This document shows, piece by piece, positions 28,301-35,568 of a stretch of 64,000 bases of DNA. The notes beneath the pieces were generated by a model. It did not search any database and was not told the DNA's origin. It was given only the letters and a program-made list of their open reading frames with translations. The position numbers and the translations under genes were made by a program. The DNA lies in contig CM028336.1 in assembly GCA_016647705.1 (NCBI GenBank), positions 15,861,380 through 15,925,379 on the forward strand, given 5' to 3'. Each line of letters starts with the position of its first letter. The first letter of the stretch is position 1. This stretch comes from Eucommia ulmoides (lineage: Eukaryota > Streptophyta > Magnoliopsida > Garryales > Eucommiaceae).

Positions 28301-29995
28301 TTTATTGGTCATTGCAATGGTGATGTTGTTGAACAAACTATGTTTAAATGACTCTTGAATGCCGCTATTATTACTTCCTTACTATAAGATGGTAAATATG
28401 GACTGAAATTTTTCAATTGTACATAATTTAATACCAATAGTTCAAAATTATATTTATTTATTGCCGCCCAGTCGTGTCAGTGTCAGGATTTTCAAGAAAT
28501 TGTCATGTTCGTGTAGCATCCATTTCGCTTGACAGTGTTCGTACTTTACAGCCCAACACCCACCGCTACCCCACACGCACTAAGATTAATCAATTTAGAA
28601 AATATAAATTGAACGACTAACCGTTACAGGTTGTCGTCTTTGTACTCTTATCTTTTTCTCTTGAATCAGAGGTCCTGGAAAGATGGAATTTGGTGCATGG
28701 GGAACAGACTTGTCAACAAAATCTACACCAGTAGGACAGTCTCCAGCACCCGGATTCATTACGCGCCACACAGTCATCAAGCCTTTCCCAATACCATGTT
28801 TCTTTACTGGAGCAATGTTCTCATTGCCGACCTGGTAGTCCAACACTGTTGACTTGGAAACCTAAAGATAACATAAAAGTTATGCATATATATCCTTAAA
28901 CATAAAAACATAAGCAAGAAAGATAAAGATTCAGAGTGAAGATAATATCCCAAATACTGGAAATTCCAATCTTATCAAGCACCTTCCTCCTTTTGAGTGT
29001 TCTCCTTTCTTGGCAAGCAAGATGAGATTTTCTTGAATCTGGATGTGCTGCAAAATGAAAGTAACACGGAATGCATGCATAATGTGGCACTATAACTTTT
29101 ACTCCACATTACATAAGAATCGAAAAAAAGAAAGAAAAAAAAGTAGAGAAAAGGACATGAAAATTGTATTGTAATTAGCAAACAAATCCCACCTACCGAT
29201 GCATGAGGAAGACGAATTTATTCAAAATTCACAAATAATGTCTTGAGAGGAATAAAAAATCATTTCTCCAATGAGAAAACAGAACTGACTTTGACAGTAA
29301 TAAATATGAAACACCAACCAGCTAATAATACAGAATACTAAAAAAGGAAAGTAAACAAGATTTCTGCACGATCCAGCAATGCAAAGATGAAAGGATTTGA
29401 CTTATGGTAGTTTGCTATAAGGTTGTTCCACAATCACTAAAGGTGTTCCAAACTGCAAAATGTGTCCAAATCAGCAAACAAAAACTATTCATTTGCAAAT
29501 AGATATGAAGTACATTCATCAAGAAGGAAGAGTTCATCCACTCCACCATATGAGAGAAAAAAAATAAAAGGAAAAAGAGGTCTACTATTTACAAATTCCC
29601 ATTGTTCAATTAATGTGTTTCAGAAGTCAGTAATGATCTTCTGACGAAACCAAAGAATAATTATCCATACAACATGGTGTCTAGCGAAAGGTATTTGAAG
29701 GAGTGAAAGTGTGCAAGTGAGTAAACAATGAGTAGCAAAACAAGTAGGGTAGTTATATATAGACCATTTTTTCACAAACTGTGACTCACTTTTTGATGAA
29801 AAAATTTATCTCAGGATAAAATTACCAAAATGGACATGTAAATTTAAATTTCATATAGATTCCAAAAAAATATCTTCTTGTCCTCCAATCTTCTTCTCCG
29901 GTTGCCGACAACCTGCAACTGCTTTTCTTTTCTTCCACTCACGGCCTCACCCAATCCCCTCCCCTCTATTCTCTCTCACTTCTCTTCCTCCCCAA

Positions 29996-30028
<33 letters not shown>

Positions 30029-33000
30029 CATATGGATCTTAAAAAAAATAATGGAAGAAAGTGACAAATGGCAACGTAACAGACCCAGCCACGCTGCTTG
30101 TGCGCATCGAACAATATATGTCATGCATGTGATTGCTATACGGGGGGTGAGGGAAAAGTTTATTGGGGAGGGGTGACTTTTTTTATGCTTATATATATTT
30201 ACATATACGAAAGTAAGAGATTTTTTGTTTTTCGGGCAGAGGGGGGTCTGTTGGAGTTGGAGAAAAAGAGAAAGAAGAGAAGAATGCCAGGTCACCGGAG
30301 AGGAAAGTGATGGTTTTCACCTGTACATTTGGTAATAAATGAGATGTAGATGTAGAGTATTTTGAGAATAAAATGATCAGACCTTTAGAAAGGTGTTTTG
30401 ATTAAATTTTAGTATAGGTGCAGATTTAGAACTTTTGTATATTTAGTGAAAAAATGGATGTCCATATAGAATCGCCAAAAAGAAAAACATAAGTGCCTAA
30501 TCCAAAAAAGTTGTATTATTGTAATACATGTAACCATACTTCAATGTTTTAAACAAATTCTAGCTTGCGATCAAACATTAATGCAACTCCAATTATAAAA
30601 ACTTTGTATAAGGTGATATACTTTAATCCATAAACAATTTTACTCCGCTTTAGGTACACCACCGTAGCGTATGTGTGTGAGAGACGGATCGATATCATGC
30701 TTTGTAAGTTAAGACAATGATTGTTCTCTTGTTAAAAAAAAAAAAAGAAAGAAAAACCTCAAAAGTTGATCCTCTTACTCCTTTTTTATTTTTATTCCAA
30801 GAAGTACTTACACCGAATAGAAGAAACAGATACGGCAAGGATACGACAAACAATACTTATATTTTTTTATATATAATAATACAAATAAAAATTCACCTAT
30901 CTTTACTCAAATAAGAGATATACAATGAGTGAAATCCATTTATTTTTAATTTTTGCCTAATATATCATGTTGACTTTCAAAATGTAGCAAAACGACAAGT
31001 TATTTTTTCAATTTTTACCCTTACATGCACATGAAACATTTTCAACACACAATTGGAGATATTGCTCACATCGGCAAATCTAAAAAGTTTTTAAAACTTT
31101 AAAATATTGTAACTTTAAATTCTTAAATTCATTTTCAAGGAAACTTGCATCATTCAAATCTACTATCTGAGTAGCTTCCAACAAAATCCGTTGTTATATT
31201 TTTCGCAACCAAAAAAAAACAGTGAATATCAACTCAAAACAGTACTATGTGAAAATCCATTGAATTCCTTGGATAGACGAGATTCAGCATTCGAGAATTT
31301 GCTAAGTAGTGTCCTTACCATAAATTGGTATGCATTTAGACGGAAAAATGGATTTAGCTTGCACATTGAGAGTTTTGAATGAATCCTCGTTCTTTTAATT
31401 CTTAAGGAATCTTGAACCACTTTATCTTTTATTTTATTTTATTTTGGGGGGAGGGGAAGGGGAGGTGCCGAGGCCGAGTCTAGTCCAACCATGTTGCCTT
31501 TGTGATTAAAATAGCCCACTCTCAATAGAGATAGGGATAGAATGAAGGGGCTGATCCACAAATGACTAGAACATAAAAAGAATCGTTCAACATTAAAATA
31601 CAATTGAGTGGATTCAACTAATGTAATTAAGTGGAATGTACTACACACGTGCATCTTAATTTGTCTTTCACGCTTCCACTTAAAATTACTAATGTAAGAG
31701 GAAACACACAAACAATAAATCAACAAAATTAAGTAGAAATCGTCAAAACAAGAAAATAGTCCATCAATTCCAAAAATCACACTCTTACATGTTTTTTCAA
31801 GAAACATTAATGAATACAAATACAAATTTGCAATGACTCATTATTCATAAAAGCCACTCACGTGGCAACAATGTCACCAGATCTGCTCCATAACTGAGTT
31901 TTTTGTGGTGATCAGATATTCACGAAATATCTACGACCAATCAAATTGATCGCAAAGATCTACCACTAGACCTACGATTTTCAGAGATCTATTCAATAGT
32001 TTTTAGAAGTGGACACAGTGGTTGTCGCGAGGTGGTGATGGCCGTGACAGTGATGGAAGTGGCTGTGGCAGGATTAAGAGAGCAAGAGAGGACGGGAAGA
32101 AGACCTTTTAAAGGTGGTGAGATAGAGAGAGATGAAGAAGTGACGGCTCATTTTAGGGTTAGGATAATGGGTTTAGGTTTTGTTATATTAGGGGTGCAAT
32201 TGTCTATAAAAATGAACTTTTACAAGATTAGAGTTTTACTACCAAAATAAAGCCATTAGTTCTAATTTAGTAAGATCTCAATAATTAGAATGGTTAGAAC
32301 ATTACCCCTACAAAGAAAATACGAACAATAAAATAAGGAGCAATACTAGCACCACTTGCTGCCACGTTATAACACCCTAAAATCCAGTAGTTTAATATTA
32401 TATTTAAGAAAGGAATCGCAAATTACTTCAGAGATAGAAATGTAGAATTAGGGGTCATCTAGTGAACCGATATAGTGATCCTAGTTTAATAGAATTAAGG
32501 ATCCTTTTTTCGTCAGGCCAGATCAGTGATCGGGTGTGTCCCATTACCTTCACATCGAATACGTGACAAATACTTTGGCCTTCTAGAAAAATCGGTACTC
32601 CCCAGTTTTTTTAATTTTTTCCCACTGATAGGCTCGAGGAAAATGGATAGACAACCTCAATAAACATAATAAACAAGCAGAATAAGTAACAAGCTGGAGC
32701 CAGGTATGGGCAAGGTTATACAAATTTGAAAAATACAACTGATTTTGCTTTTCTATTTCAAAAATTGAGATCGGAGTTGGAGGTTACTGCAACCACCAGT
32801 ATCAATGGTAAATTACACAATTACTCCAACTCCAACTCCAGCTCAACCACGAAAGACATCAATAATTTCAAAAACAAAGGAACAGAGGATGCAATTCCCA
32901 AGCAGAAATATCATAAAACCGACTTTGCAAGGTGCGAATTCCACGCAAACGTAAGAAGTGAAATGCAACAATCAACACAAACGTGTGTACAGAGAAATAT

Positions 33001-33320
33001 ACAACATCCATAGATATACAAAACAGAGTACCTTTCTTGCGAAGGTGAAAAGCGGGGGAAGGTAGAGAATCGAACTCAACTCCAAGCGTAGGACCATCTT
33101 TGCGGAACACCTTCTTGAGAATGTAATCCGGACTCAATAGAGCTGCCTGAAGTCTAAGCAGATGGTAACCGGGATCATTGGCATCGCCATGGTCAGGTTC
33201 ACTGTCATTATTCGGGTGCTGCTGCTTCTTTCTCTTTTTCGCATTTGAGTTTGAAGAAACTGCAAGGCCATTATTCTTCTTCTTTGAATGCTGGCTTCTC
33301 TGGCCCTGCTTGGTCTGCAT
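1975..33320 (-). CDS. RLT3-like: RLT3-like DDT-domain chromatin remodelling factor (15 exons)
   Basis: Fifteen exons joined by GT-AG introns with matching phase give about 1079 codons, close to the length expected for plant RLT3 proteins. Exon boundaries, 5' to 3' on the minus strand: 33320-33032, 29047-28983, 28861-28622, 27862-27806, 27724-27508, 27342-27242, 24029-23943, 23806-23675, 21312-21172, 20138-20016, 19788-19357, 9086-8676, 8587-7979, 5493-5389, 2203-1975. Domains seen: a KKHGIGKGLMTVWR segment (about residues 137-150), DDT (about 315-375), HARE-HTH/HB1-ASXL winged helix (about 453-530), WHIM1 (about 600-628), WSD/WHIM3 with GSDRRYNRYWLL (about 710-765), and a Cys-rich patch CEHCH...CKICH near 900. 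DDT-WHIM proteins dock ISWI ATPases onto nucleosomes in the nucleus; that role here is inferred from family. No homeodomain is visible. The start is fixed by an in-frame TGA at 33351-33353 with no ATG between. The 3' end is uncertain. Confidence 0.9.
2204..5388 (-). other. RLT3-like intron 14
   Basis: The 3.2 kb intron holds a MITE-like element (4169-4601) and a second pair of inverted-looking ends (ATTTCACC near 3380 and GGTGAAAT near 5003). A CA/GC-rich simple patch lies near 2313-2332. The remainder is unremarkable AT-rich DNA. Confidence 0.7.
4169..4601. mobile_element. MITE-like element with GTTTGATAAAA inverted ends
   Basis: The left end GCCTGTTTGATAAAA (4171-4185) is mirrored by TTTTATCAAACTCAA (4585-4599). 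The body is AT-rich with subterminal repeats of an AAGTGAT-type motif, and there is no coding capacity. Confidence 0.5.
5389..5493 (-). CDS. RLT3-like: RLT3-like exon 14
   Basis: The exon has 35 codons between TATCTCAG and CAG|GTATT. It encodes WKKSAHNLWVRRLRRTST, which matches the conserved C-terminal block of plant RLT3-like proteins. Confidence 0.92.
5573..5785. repeat. imperfect tandem duplication of about 100 bp
   Basis: AATCCATCTTATGATATTGT...CATGTCTCAGTTTTTGGT (about 5573-5655) recurs as AATCCATCTTATAATATTGC...CACGTCTCAGTTTTTGGT (about 5687-5782). The second copy carries a short insertion. The repeat sits just upstream of the exon 14 acceptor. Confidence 0.7.
6553..7413. mobile_element. 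non-autonomous DNA transposon with AAGRTTGTCAAAAT ends
   Basis: The left end CAAGGTTGTCAAAATCG (6553-6569) is mirrored by ATTTTGACAATCTT (7400-7413). Subterminal GATT-rich motifs (GATTCGGATTGTAG on the left, CTACGATTCTGAGG on the right) recur in inverted order. There is no transposase. The flanking duplication is weak. Confidence 0.55.
7979..8587 (-). CDS. RLT3-like: RLT3-like exon 13 (Cys-rich patch)
   Basis: The exon has 203 codons after a pyrimidine-rich TTGCATTTCAG acceptor. It encodes LLSALDSRGTREAYLQ, then a Ser-rich linker, then CEHCHDLYWRDEKHCKICH followed by a distal His/Cys pair. This conserved plant RLT zinc-finger-like patch has paired CxxC motifs. Confidence 0.93.
8676..9086 (-). 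CDS. RLT3-like: RLT3-like exon 12 (WSD/WHIM3)
   Basis: The exon has 137 codons between TTTTTCAG and GAG|GTAAG. It carries the SIYLGSDRRYNRYWLLLG motif and then RIYFESSEDGHWEVID, which read the nucleosomal linker in ISWI-partner proteins. It is separated from exon 11 by the 10.3 kb gypsy-bearing intron. Confidence 0.93.
9299..10330 (+). repeat. gypsy 5' LTR, split by an hAT-like insertion
   Basis: From 9299 (TTATTAGAGAATAATTCGTC) to 9725, and again from 10308, the sequence aligns to 16939 onward, including GGGTCCATGGGC and CCATCTAGATTGCTC. The gap 9732-10307 is an insertion absent from the 3' LTR. The right limit is unclear beyond about 10330. Confidence 0.8.
9732..10307. mobile_element. hAT-like non-autonomous transposon with 8 bp target duplication
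   Basis: The left end CAAGGTTTTAAATCGCGG is mirrored by the right end ACTTAAATCCATG. It is flanked by ACTGGGAA (9724-9731) and ACCGAGAA (10308-10315), which match at six of eight bases with only transitions. The sister LTR near 17346-17360 preserves the empty site (GCTACCACGAATCAT). The left part holds repeated GTAACGG motifs. The 8 bp duplication suits the hAT superfamily. There is no coding capacity. Confidence 0.75.
10540..11400 (+). pseudogene. gypsy gag remnant
   Basis: In changing frames I read RDPVPKDFKLP near 10540, then a degraded capsid region to about 11040, ending in the conserved CEFHKDYDHNTDECNHLR motif (about 11308-11361) of plant gypsy gag. Several stops and shifts mean no intact product. 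A poly-G run follows near 11490-11503. Confidence 0.75.
11585..13661 (+). pseudogene. gypsy pol remnant (protease, RT, RNase H)
   Basis: The protease-like stretch LANILYLPAFKKMGL ends near 11775. RT blocks follow: QWRMCMDFNDLNKACLKDSF (about 12562-12619), SFLDAYSEYNQIKMH (about 12640-12690) and the catalytic VYIDDMLIKN (about 12811-12840). RNase H-like traces follow, then FVVELTFPDEG near 13600-13632. Stops and indels are frequent. The reading breaks off at 13661, where the LINE begins. Confidence 0.8.
11925..12024. repeat. perfect 50 bp tandem duplication
   Basis: Positions 11925-11974 are repeated without mismatch at 11975-12024, beginning CCACAACCTCAACTTTCACC. The repeat lies between the protease and RT remnants of the gypsy element. 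Perfect identity within an otherwise decayed element suggests recent slippage or an assembly artefact. Confidence 0.9.
13662..14640 (-). mobile_element. 5'-truncated LINE with RNase H domain
   Basis: On the minus strand the sequence reads KLNLDGSSRGNLGYIDSGGT (about 14314-14256) and later SSSFHCSRETNTVADLLVEF (about 14020-13960). These are start and end blocks of the plant LINE/RVT_3 RNase H fold, including the first catalytic Asp. A T-rich run at 13662-13677 is the expected poly(A) tail on the opposite strand. Gypsy sequence flanks it on both sides, so it is a nested insertion. It carries stops and is not active. Confidence 0.75.
14641..15005 (+). pseudogene. gypsy integrase C-terminal remnant
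   Basis: I read LDAIEEKSKQAHPRQVTYKQ (about 14728-14787), then VEGDLLLKKVTVATKEL (about 14825-14874), GPTWEGTYQIIQSIR (about 14890-14935) and WNFEPLK near 14990-15004. This is the end of a gypsy polyprotein. The catalytic integrase core between 13661 and 14641 is missing. Confidence 0.75.
15775..16203 (-). mobile_element. complete TRIM retrotransposon
   Basis: On the minus strand two LTRs, 16203-16089 (115 bp) and 15888-15775 (114 bp), both run from TGTTGAA to GGGTTTCT(A/G)CA. The upstream LTR is followed by TCGTATCAGAACC, close to the initiator-Met primer site TGGTATCAGAGCC. A purine stretch TTGAGGAGG stands just before the second LTR as a candidate polypurine tract. The internal part is only about 200 bp, with no coding capacity. 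No 5S rRNA-like sequence is present, so it is not a Cassandra type. Confidence 0.8.
16939..17372 (+). repeat. gypsy 3' LTR
   Basis: It starts TGATGAGGGAATAATTCGTC and runs parallel to the 5' copy through GGGTCCATGGGC, CCATCTAGATTGCTC and ATCAACCGAGCTAC. It lacks the hAT-like insertion. Many differences from the 5' copy show an old insertion. Confidence 0.8.
18200..19000. mobile_element. possible AGGCGCA-ended repeat element
   Basis: AAGGCGCAGGCTTC and GAGGCGCACG (about 18221-18255) face GTGCGCCTCATTGCC and AAGGCCTGCGCTTCG (about 18878-18919) in inverted sense. I cannot define the ends or a target duplication. Confidence 0.3.
19357..19788 (-). CDS. RLT3-like: RLT3-like exon 11 (HARE-HTH end, WHIM1)
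   Basis: The exon has 144 codons. The acceptor is placed at CATGAAG (19790-19789), because this joins LAKFSK to IVELNLA as expected for the winged helix. The C-terminal half has the WHIM1-like DLSIEEKLDALIALLDLL motif. The donor is GAG|GTAAGT. Confidence 0.9.
19862..19940. repeat. (TAA)n/(CAA)n microsatellite in intron 10
   Basis: The compound trinucleotide run changes from AAT to AAC units and back to AAT, then runs into poly-A. It is entirely intronic. Confidence 0.9.
20016..20138 (-). CDS. RLT3-like: RLT3-like exon 10 (start of HARE-HTH)
   Basis: The exon has 41 codons after CTTTTTAG, ending AAG|GTAAT. The YGLTPGSLKGELFTIL stretch opens the HB1/ASXL/restriction-endonuclease-type winged helix. 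Confidence 0.92.
20139..21171 (-). other. RLT3-like intron 9
   Basis: The 1.0 kb intron has pyrimidine-rich stretches near 20600-20620 and 20830-20900. Short open frames here overlap on both strands and show no family likeness. I see nothing functional. Confidence 0.6.
21172..21312 (-). CDS. RLT3-like: RLT3-like exon 9
   Basis: The exon has 47 codons after ATTTGCAG, ending AAG|GTATT. It encodes NPLTWTEISRQVLVASGFG, a conserved RLT-family block between the DDT and HARE-HTH domains. Confidence 0.92.
21313..23674 (-). other. RLT3-like intron 8
   Basis: The 2.4 kb intron has CT-rich tracts (21779-21823 and 22309-22350) and AT-rich DNA. I recognise no element or gene. Confidence 0.6.
22309..22350. 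repeat. (TC)n microsatellite
   Basis: An uninterrupted TC run of about 21 units lies in intron 8. Confidence 0.95.
23675..23806 (-). CDS. RLT3-like: RLT3-like exon 8 (end of DDT domain)
   Basis: The exon has 44 codons between CTTCTAG and a consensus GTAAGT donor. The product LLLGKVHVALLKLLLSDV is the last DDT helix. Confidence 0.92.
23943..24029 (-). CDS. RLT3-like: RLT3-like exon 7 (DDT domain)
   Basis: The exon has 29 codons after TTTGCAG. The product VLHFLYTYAVTIDICSFNLD is the core of the DDT domain, a three-helix DNA-binding or docking module. It is separated from exon 6 by a 3.2 kb intron full of repeats. Confidence 0.93.
24715..25900. repeat. diverged tandem duplication (period about 550 bp), second copy interrupted
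   Basis: The first copy (about 24715-25080) has ATGTCAACTCTTCCTCTC, AAAAATCGGATGAACAAA and TCAATTTGAAATCCATA. The same blocks recur from about 25268, but the second copy is broken at about 25529 by some 255 bp and resumes at about 25785 with TCAATTTGAAATCCATA. Confidence 0.7.
26081..26259. repeat. tandem repeat of about 85-94 bp with GTTGAAATCAAC dyads
   Basis: Unit 1 (26081-26165) and unit 2 (26166-26259) both begin GTTGAAAG and contain AAAAAGTAAAAAGTTGAAAT and TTTGAGACCGCAACTTA. Unit 2 has a short internal duplication. Related GTTGAAATCAAC or GTTGATTTCAAC words are scattered from 25040 onward. Confidence 0.85.
26841..27000 (+). mobile_element. LINE 3' end remnant
   Basis: The plus strand reads DLITLNLTKEMALDRSLWRK and then RIHVADPT and a stop. 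This is the familiar end of plant LINE-type polyproteins. A TTGTTG-rich tail follows at about 26980-27000. It is antisense to the host gene and lies about 240 bp from exon 6. Confidence 0.7.
27242..27342 (-). CDS. RLT3-like: RLT3-like exon 6
   Basis: The 101 bp exon is entered in phase 1 after TTTTCTAG and ends AAG|GTATG in phase 0. It encodes FPPASVVMKTPLSRQPWDSS and then the first helix of the DDT domain (ELVKKLFK). Confidence 0.92.
27508..27724 (-). CDS. RLT3-like: RLT3-like exon 5
   Basis: The 217 bp exon leaves phase 1. It encodes an acidic segment with DDEELELSELQSGPNPL followed by CSLCKG. The D-E-E-L-E-L-x-E-L-Q motif is shared by plant RLT-type proteins upstream of the DDT domain. 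Confidence 0.9.
27806..27862 (-). CDS. RLT3-like: RLT3-like exon 4
   Basis: The exon has 19 codons, very basic (RKLKTKSQDKRKPLVRSKK), between a CATGCAG acceptor and a GTAAG donor, phase 0 on both sides. It may contribute a nuclear localisation signal together with the end of exon 3. Confidence 0.8.
27863..28621 (-). other. RLT3-like intron 3
   Basis: The 759 bp intron contains GTGTC-type motifs on the left (28038-28070) and right (28470-28510) that might be remnants of a repeat. There is no gene. Confidence 0.6.
28622..28861 (-). CDS. RLT3-like: RLT3-like exon 3
   Basis: The exon has 80 codons between acceptor ATCTTTAG and donor GTTAGT. It encodes VKKHGIGKGLMTVWRVMNP, a signature block of plant RLT3-like proteins, and ends in a basic Arg/Gln-rich segment. 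Confidence 0.93.
28983..29047 (-). CDS. RLT3-like: RLT3-like exon 2
   Basis: The 65 bp exon follows a TTTTGCAG acceptor and precedes AAG|GTGCTT. Entered in phase 1 it reads a basic stretch ending RRTLKRRK and leaves phase 0. It is too short to find except by phase and by the flanking exons. Confidence 0.82.
29048..33031 (-). other. RLT3-like intron 1
   Basis: The 4.0 kb first intron is AT-rich, with a (CA)n tract at 29997-30028. Small open frames here (for example 32032-32250) have no family likeness. A long first intron could hold regulatory sequence, but I see no specific site. Confidence 0.7.
29997..30028. repeat. (AC)n microsatellite
   Basis: About 16 AC units lie within intron 1. Confidence 0.95.
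33032..33320 (-). CDS. RLT3-like: RLT3-like exon 1
   Basis: The exon starts at the ATG 33320-33318 in context GTCACCATG and ends before a GTACTC donor (33031-33030), phase 1. It encodes a basic Lys/Gln/Asn-rich N-terminus and then the conserved FRKDGPTLGVEFDSLPS block of plant RLT-type proteins. It is far too short to hold a homeobox, and the block starts only about 70 residues in. Confidence 0.9.
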
Positions 33321-33500
33321 GGTGACTATGAATTCTTCGTAATCAATTGTTCATTTCCAAGTTCATCGTTTCACAATCTCCGGATTACTGTCAGGAGAGC
33401 GAAAGAAAGGGGATGGAGGGAGAATTGGAGAAGAAAGAGAGATAAGACTTCACTCTAGGAGTTGAAAAATGACAAAAGGAGAGGTTTAAACAAGTAGGGT
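33321..33500 (-). promoter_or_regulatory. 5' leader region of the RLT3-like gene
   Basis: The sequence upstream of the ATG is rich in pyrimidines on the coding strand, with several CTCTC/TTCTTC tracts typical of plant 5' UTRs. It contains an in-frame TGA at 33351-33353. I see no clear TATA box. Confidence 0.45.
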
Positions 33501-34201
33501 TTTGGGTTTTGTCGAGATTTTTCTGTCGCAATTGTTTTTTCTTTTTTACATTTTAAATTCTTTCCCCTTTTTTTTTCATTTTTCTTTTTTTTTTTCAATA
33601 AAACCATTTACAGAAATATCTTTGTGTTGTATGGATCTGGGCGGAGGTTGGGCTTTTATCCTTTTCCTGTTTTTGTGGCGGGGGTTCCAACTGCCCCCCA
33701 GGGCCCAAGTCTTAACGATATTAGCATCCATTCTTTAACTCTTTTTTACACTAAAGACCCCATAAAGTTTTTTCTCTCTAGCAGGGGTTTCCATTTTTTA
33801 CCATCTCCGGTAGGACGGCCTTGCCCCGCCTATTTGAGATTTTTCACCAATTTCTTCTCAACTTCCCCCTTCTGATTAGTCCGGGTGTAATCTGTTATTA
33901 GTCCTATTTAAAACATAAATTTTGATTTAGTCCCCTAAATTAGTTTTTGCTTGCGTATTAGTCCCGTATGTGCTCATATCTTTGTAATATTAGTTACATG
34001 CTACAAATTACATATAATTATATTCCATATACTTGTGTAATATTTATTACATCTAATAAATATTTTTACACACAAATTAGATACATGTAACTGCGAGAGT
34101 ACGACGCGTGTATTAGGCATTTTCGCCTTTTTTTTTAATGCATAAGACTAAAACGCAAGATACAATTGTGTATGAGACTTTTTAAATTAAGGGTAAATTA
34201 A
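33501..34201. other. upstream flank of the RLT3-like gene
   Basis: T-rich and AT-rich DNA. TTAGTCC-type motifs recur near 33875-33965, as in decayed repeats. I see no gene. Confidence 0.5.
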
Positions 34202-34683
34202 GGCCCCGTTTGGTAACCGTTTTCATCTCATAAATTCTCATCCCATTCTCAGATTTTTGGAATTTTTGTTTGGGAATAGCGTTTACTAATTTTTGTTCTC
34301 ATTCCCATTTGAGAATTGTGCCCACTTTTTTCTTAAGAAATGAGAAAGAAAAAAAATATCATTATTTCCATCCCATTCCCAAAAAATGAAGAGGACCAAC
34401 GCCACTGTTCATCTGTCATCCGTCCGTCGCCGTCAACCGTCCGCCGTCCGACCACCGTCTACGGCCGGCCGGCCAAAAAAAAAAATCTCAAAACAAATTT
34501 TTTTTATTTTATTTTAGGATTAAATCGTTACCAAACGCGATTATGTTCCCAAAACAAAAAAAATAAATTATCGTTACCAAATGCGATTCTACTCCCGAAA
34601 AAGAAACAAAATTCTCATCTCATCCCATCCCATTCCTATCTCACTGCATGGGATGAGAACAGAAATAGTTACCAAATGCCACC
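34202..34683. mobile_element. Tourist-like MITE with TAA target duplication
   Basis: The 482 bp element has left end GGCCCCGTTTGGTAAC and right end GTTACCAAATGCCACC (12 of 16 complementary). It is flanked on both sides by TAA (34199-34201 and 34684-34686). Subterminal CTCATTCC/CTCATCC motifs recur. The TAA duplication and GG-ending TIR suit PIF/Harbinger. It lies about 0.9 kb upstream of the RLT3-like ATG. Confidence 0.8.
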
Positions 34684-34993
34684 TAAGGACTTATCACAGG
34701 TCTCTAATCTCATTTTAGCAAGAAGTAAATTTTTCATGTCCTCAGGTAGGTTAAACAAAATTTTAAACTCCTCTTTTCTAGCGTTCCTAGGTTAGCAAGG
34801 TAGTTTGTGTTATATAAAAATGATTTTTCAGATATTTTATAATCTAATTATTTGTGAGACCCAATATTGATTTGGAATATATGAATATACTAATGTGTTC
34901 TAATTGGTGAGGATATAAATGTGGTATATTTATTTAGGTAAAAATCATTCAAGATGTAAATTAAAATTGTTCACTGAAGTACCAACTTGAAGA

Positions 34994-35568
34994 TGTTGAT
35001 TGATGAGTTCTGTGGATTAATCCCACATCGGTAACAGAAGGATATGAAGAGTCATTTATTAAGGCTCACATTACCTCTTGAAGGTAAGTCCTCTACGGCG
35101 TTGAATTGATATGGACAGAAAGTAGGTTAAAGACTACAAAATAAATAAATTTACACACGCACGCCGCCGACCGACCAACCTCTCACCCGACCCGGTTGGG
35201 ATCAAGCTCAGGTCTTGGGTCTTAGGCTTTTGGCCTTGTGGATCTTGGAGAATGTTTGGCTTGGACTTAGTATGTTTTGTACAAAATCTGAAAATCCAAC
35301 TGAAACAGAGCCTAGAAAGTCTCATTGCAGGTTTGTAACTTGAGAGAAAGTCACAAACCAAAAGACTGTTTGTTAATGTTTGTGACAGTAGAGAATGATA
35401 AACTTGAGATTGTTCAGGTGAGTAACTGCAGAAAGTTATTGCTACCTGTTTATTGTCGTCTTAATTTAGATCTGTTCCATCTTTATTTTCCATATTTTTA
35501 ATTAATAATTAATTAAATAATTATTTATTTAATTATTTAATTAATTTCTCGATCTCATTTTATCAACA
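34994..35568 (+). repeat. candidate 5' LTR of copia A
   Basis: The segment of 575 bp runs from TGTTGATTGATGAG to TTTTATCAACA, with a TCCCACATCGG motif near its start. The TGTTGA/TCAACA ends are complementary. The primer-binding site after it is not recognisable, and there is no partner LTR. Confidence 0.45.

Noticed and set aside
27990..28560. GTGTC-rich repeat in intron 3 as a MITE
   Set aside because: Left and right motifs could not be paired into clear inverted ends and no target duplication was found.
32032..32250. Small Val/Gly/Glu-rich open frame in intron 1
   Set aside because: There is no start context, no splice logic and no family likeness; it is intronic to the opposite-strand gene.
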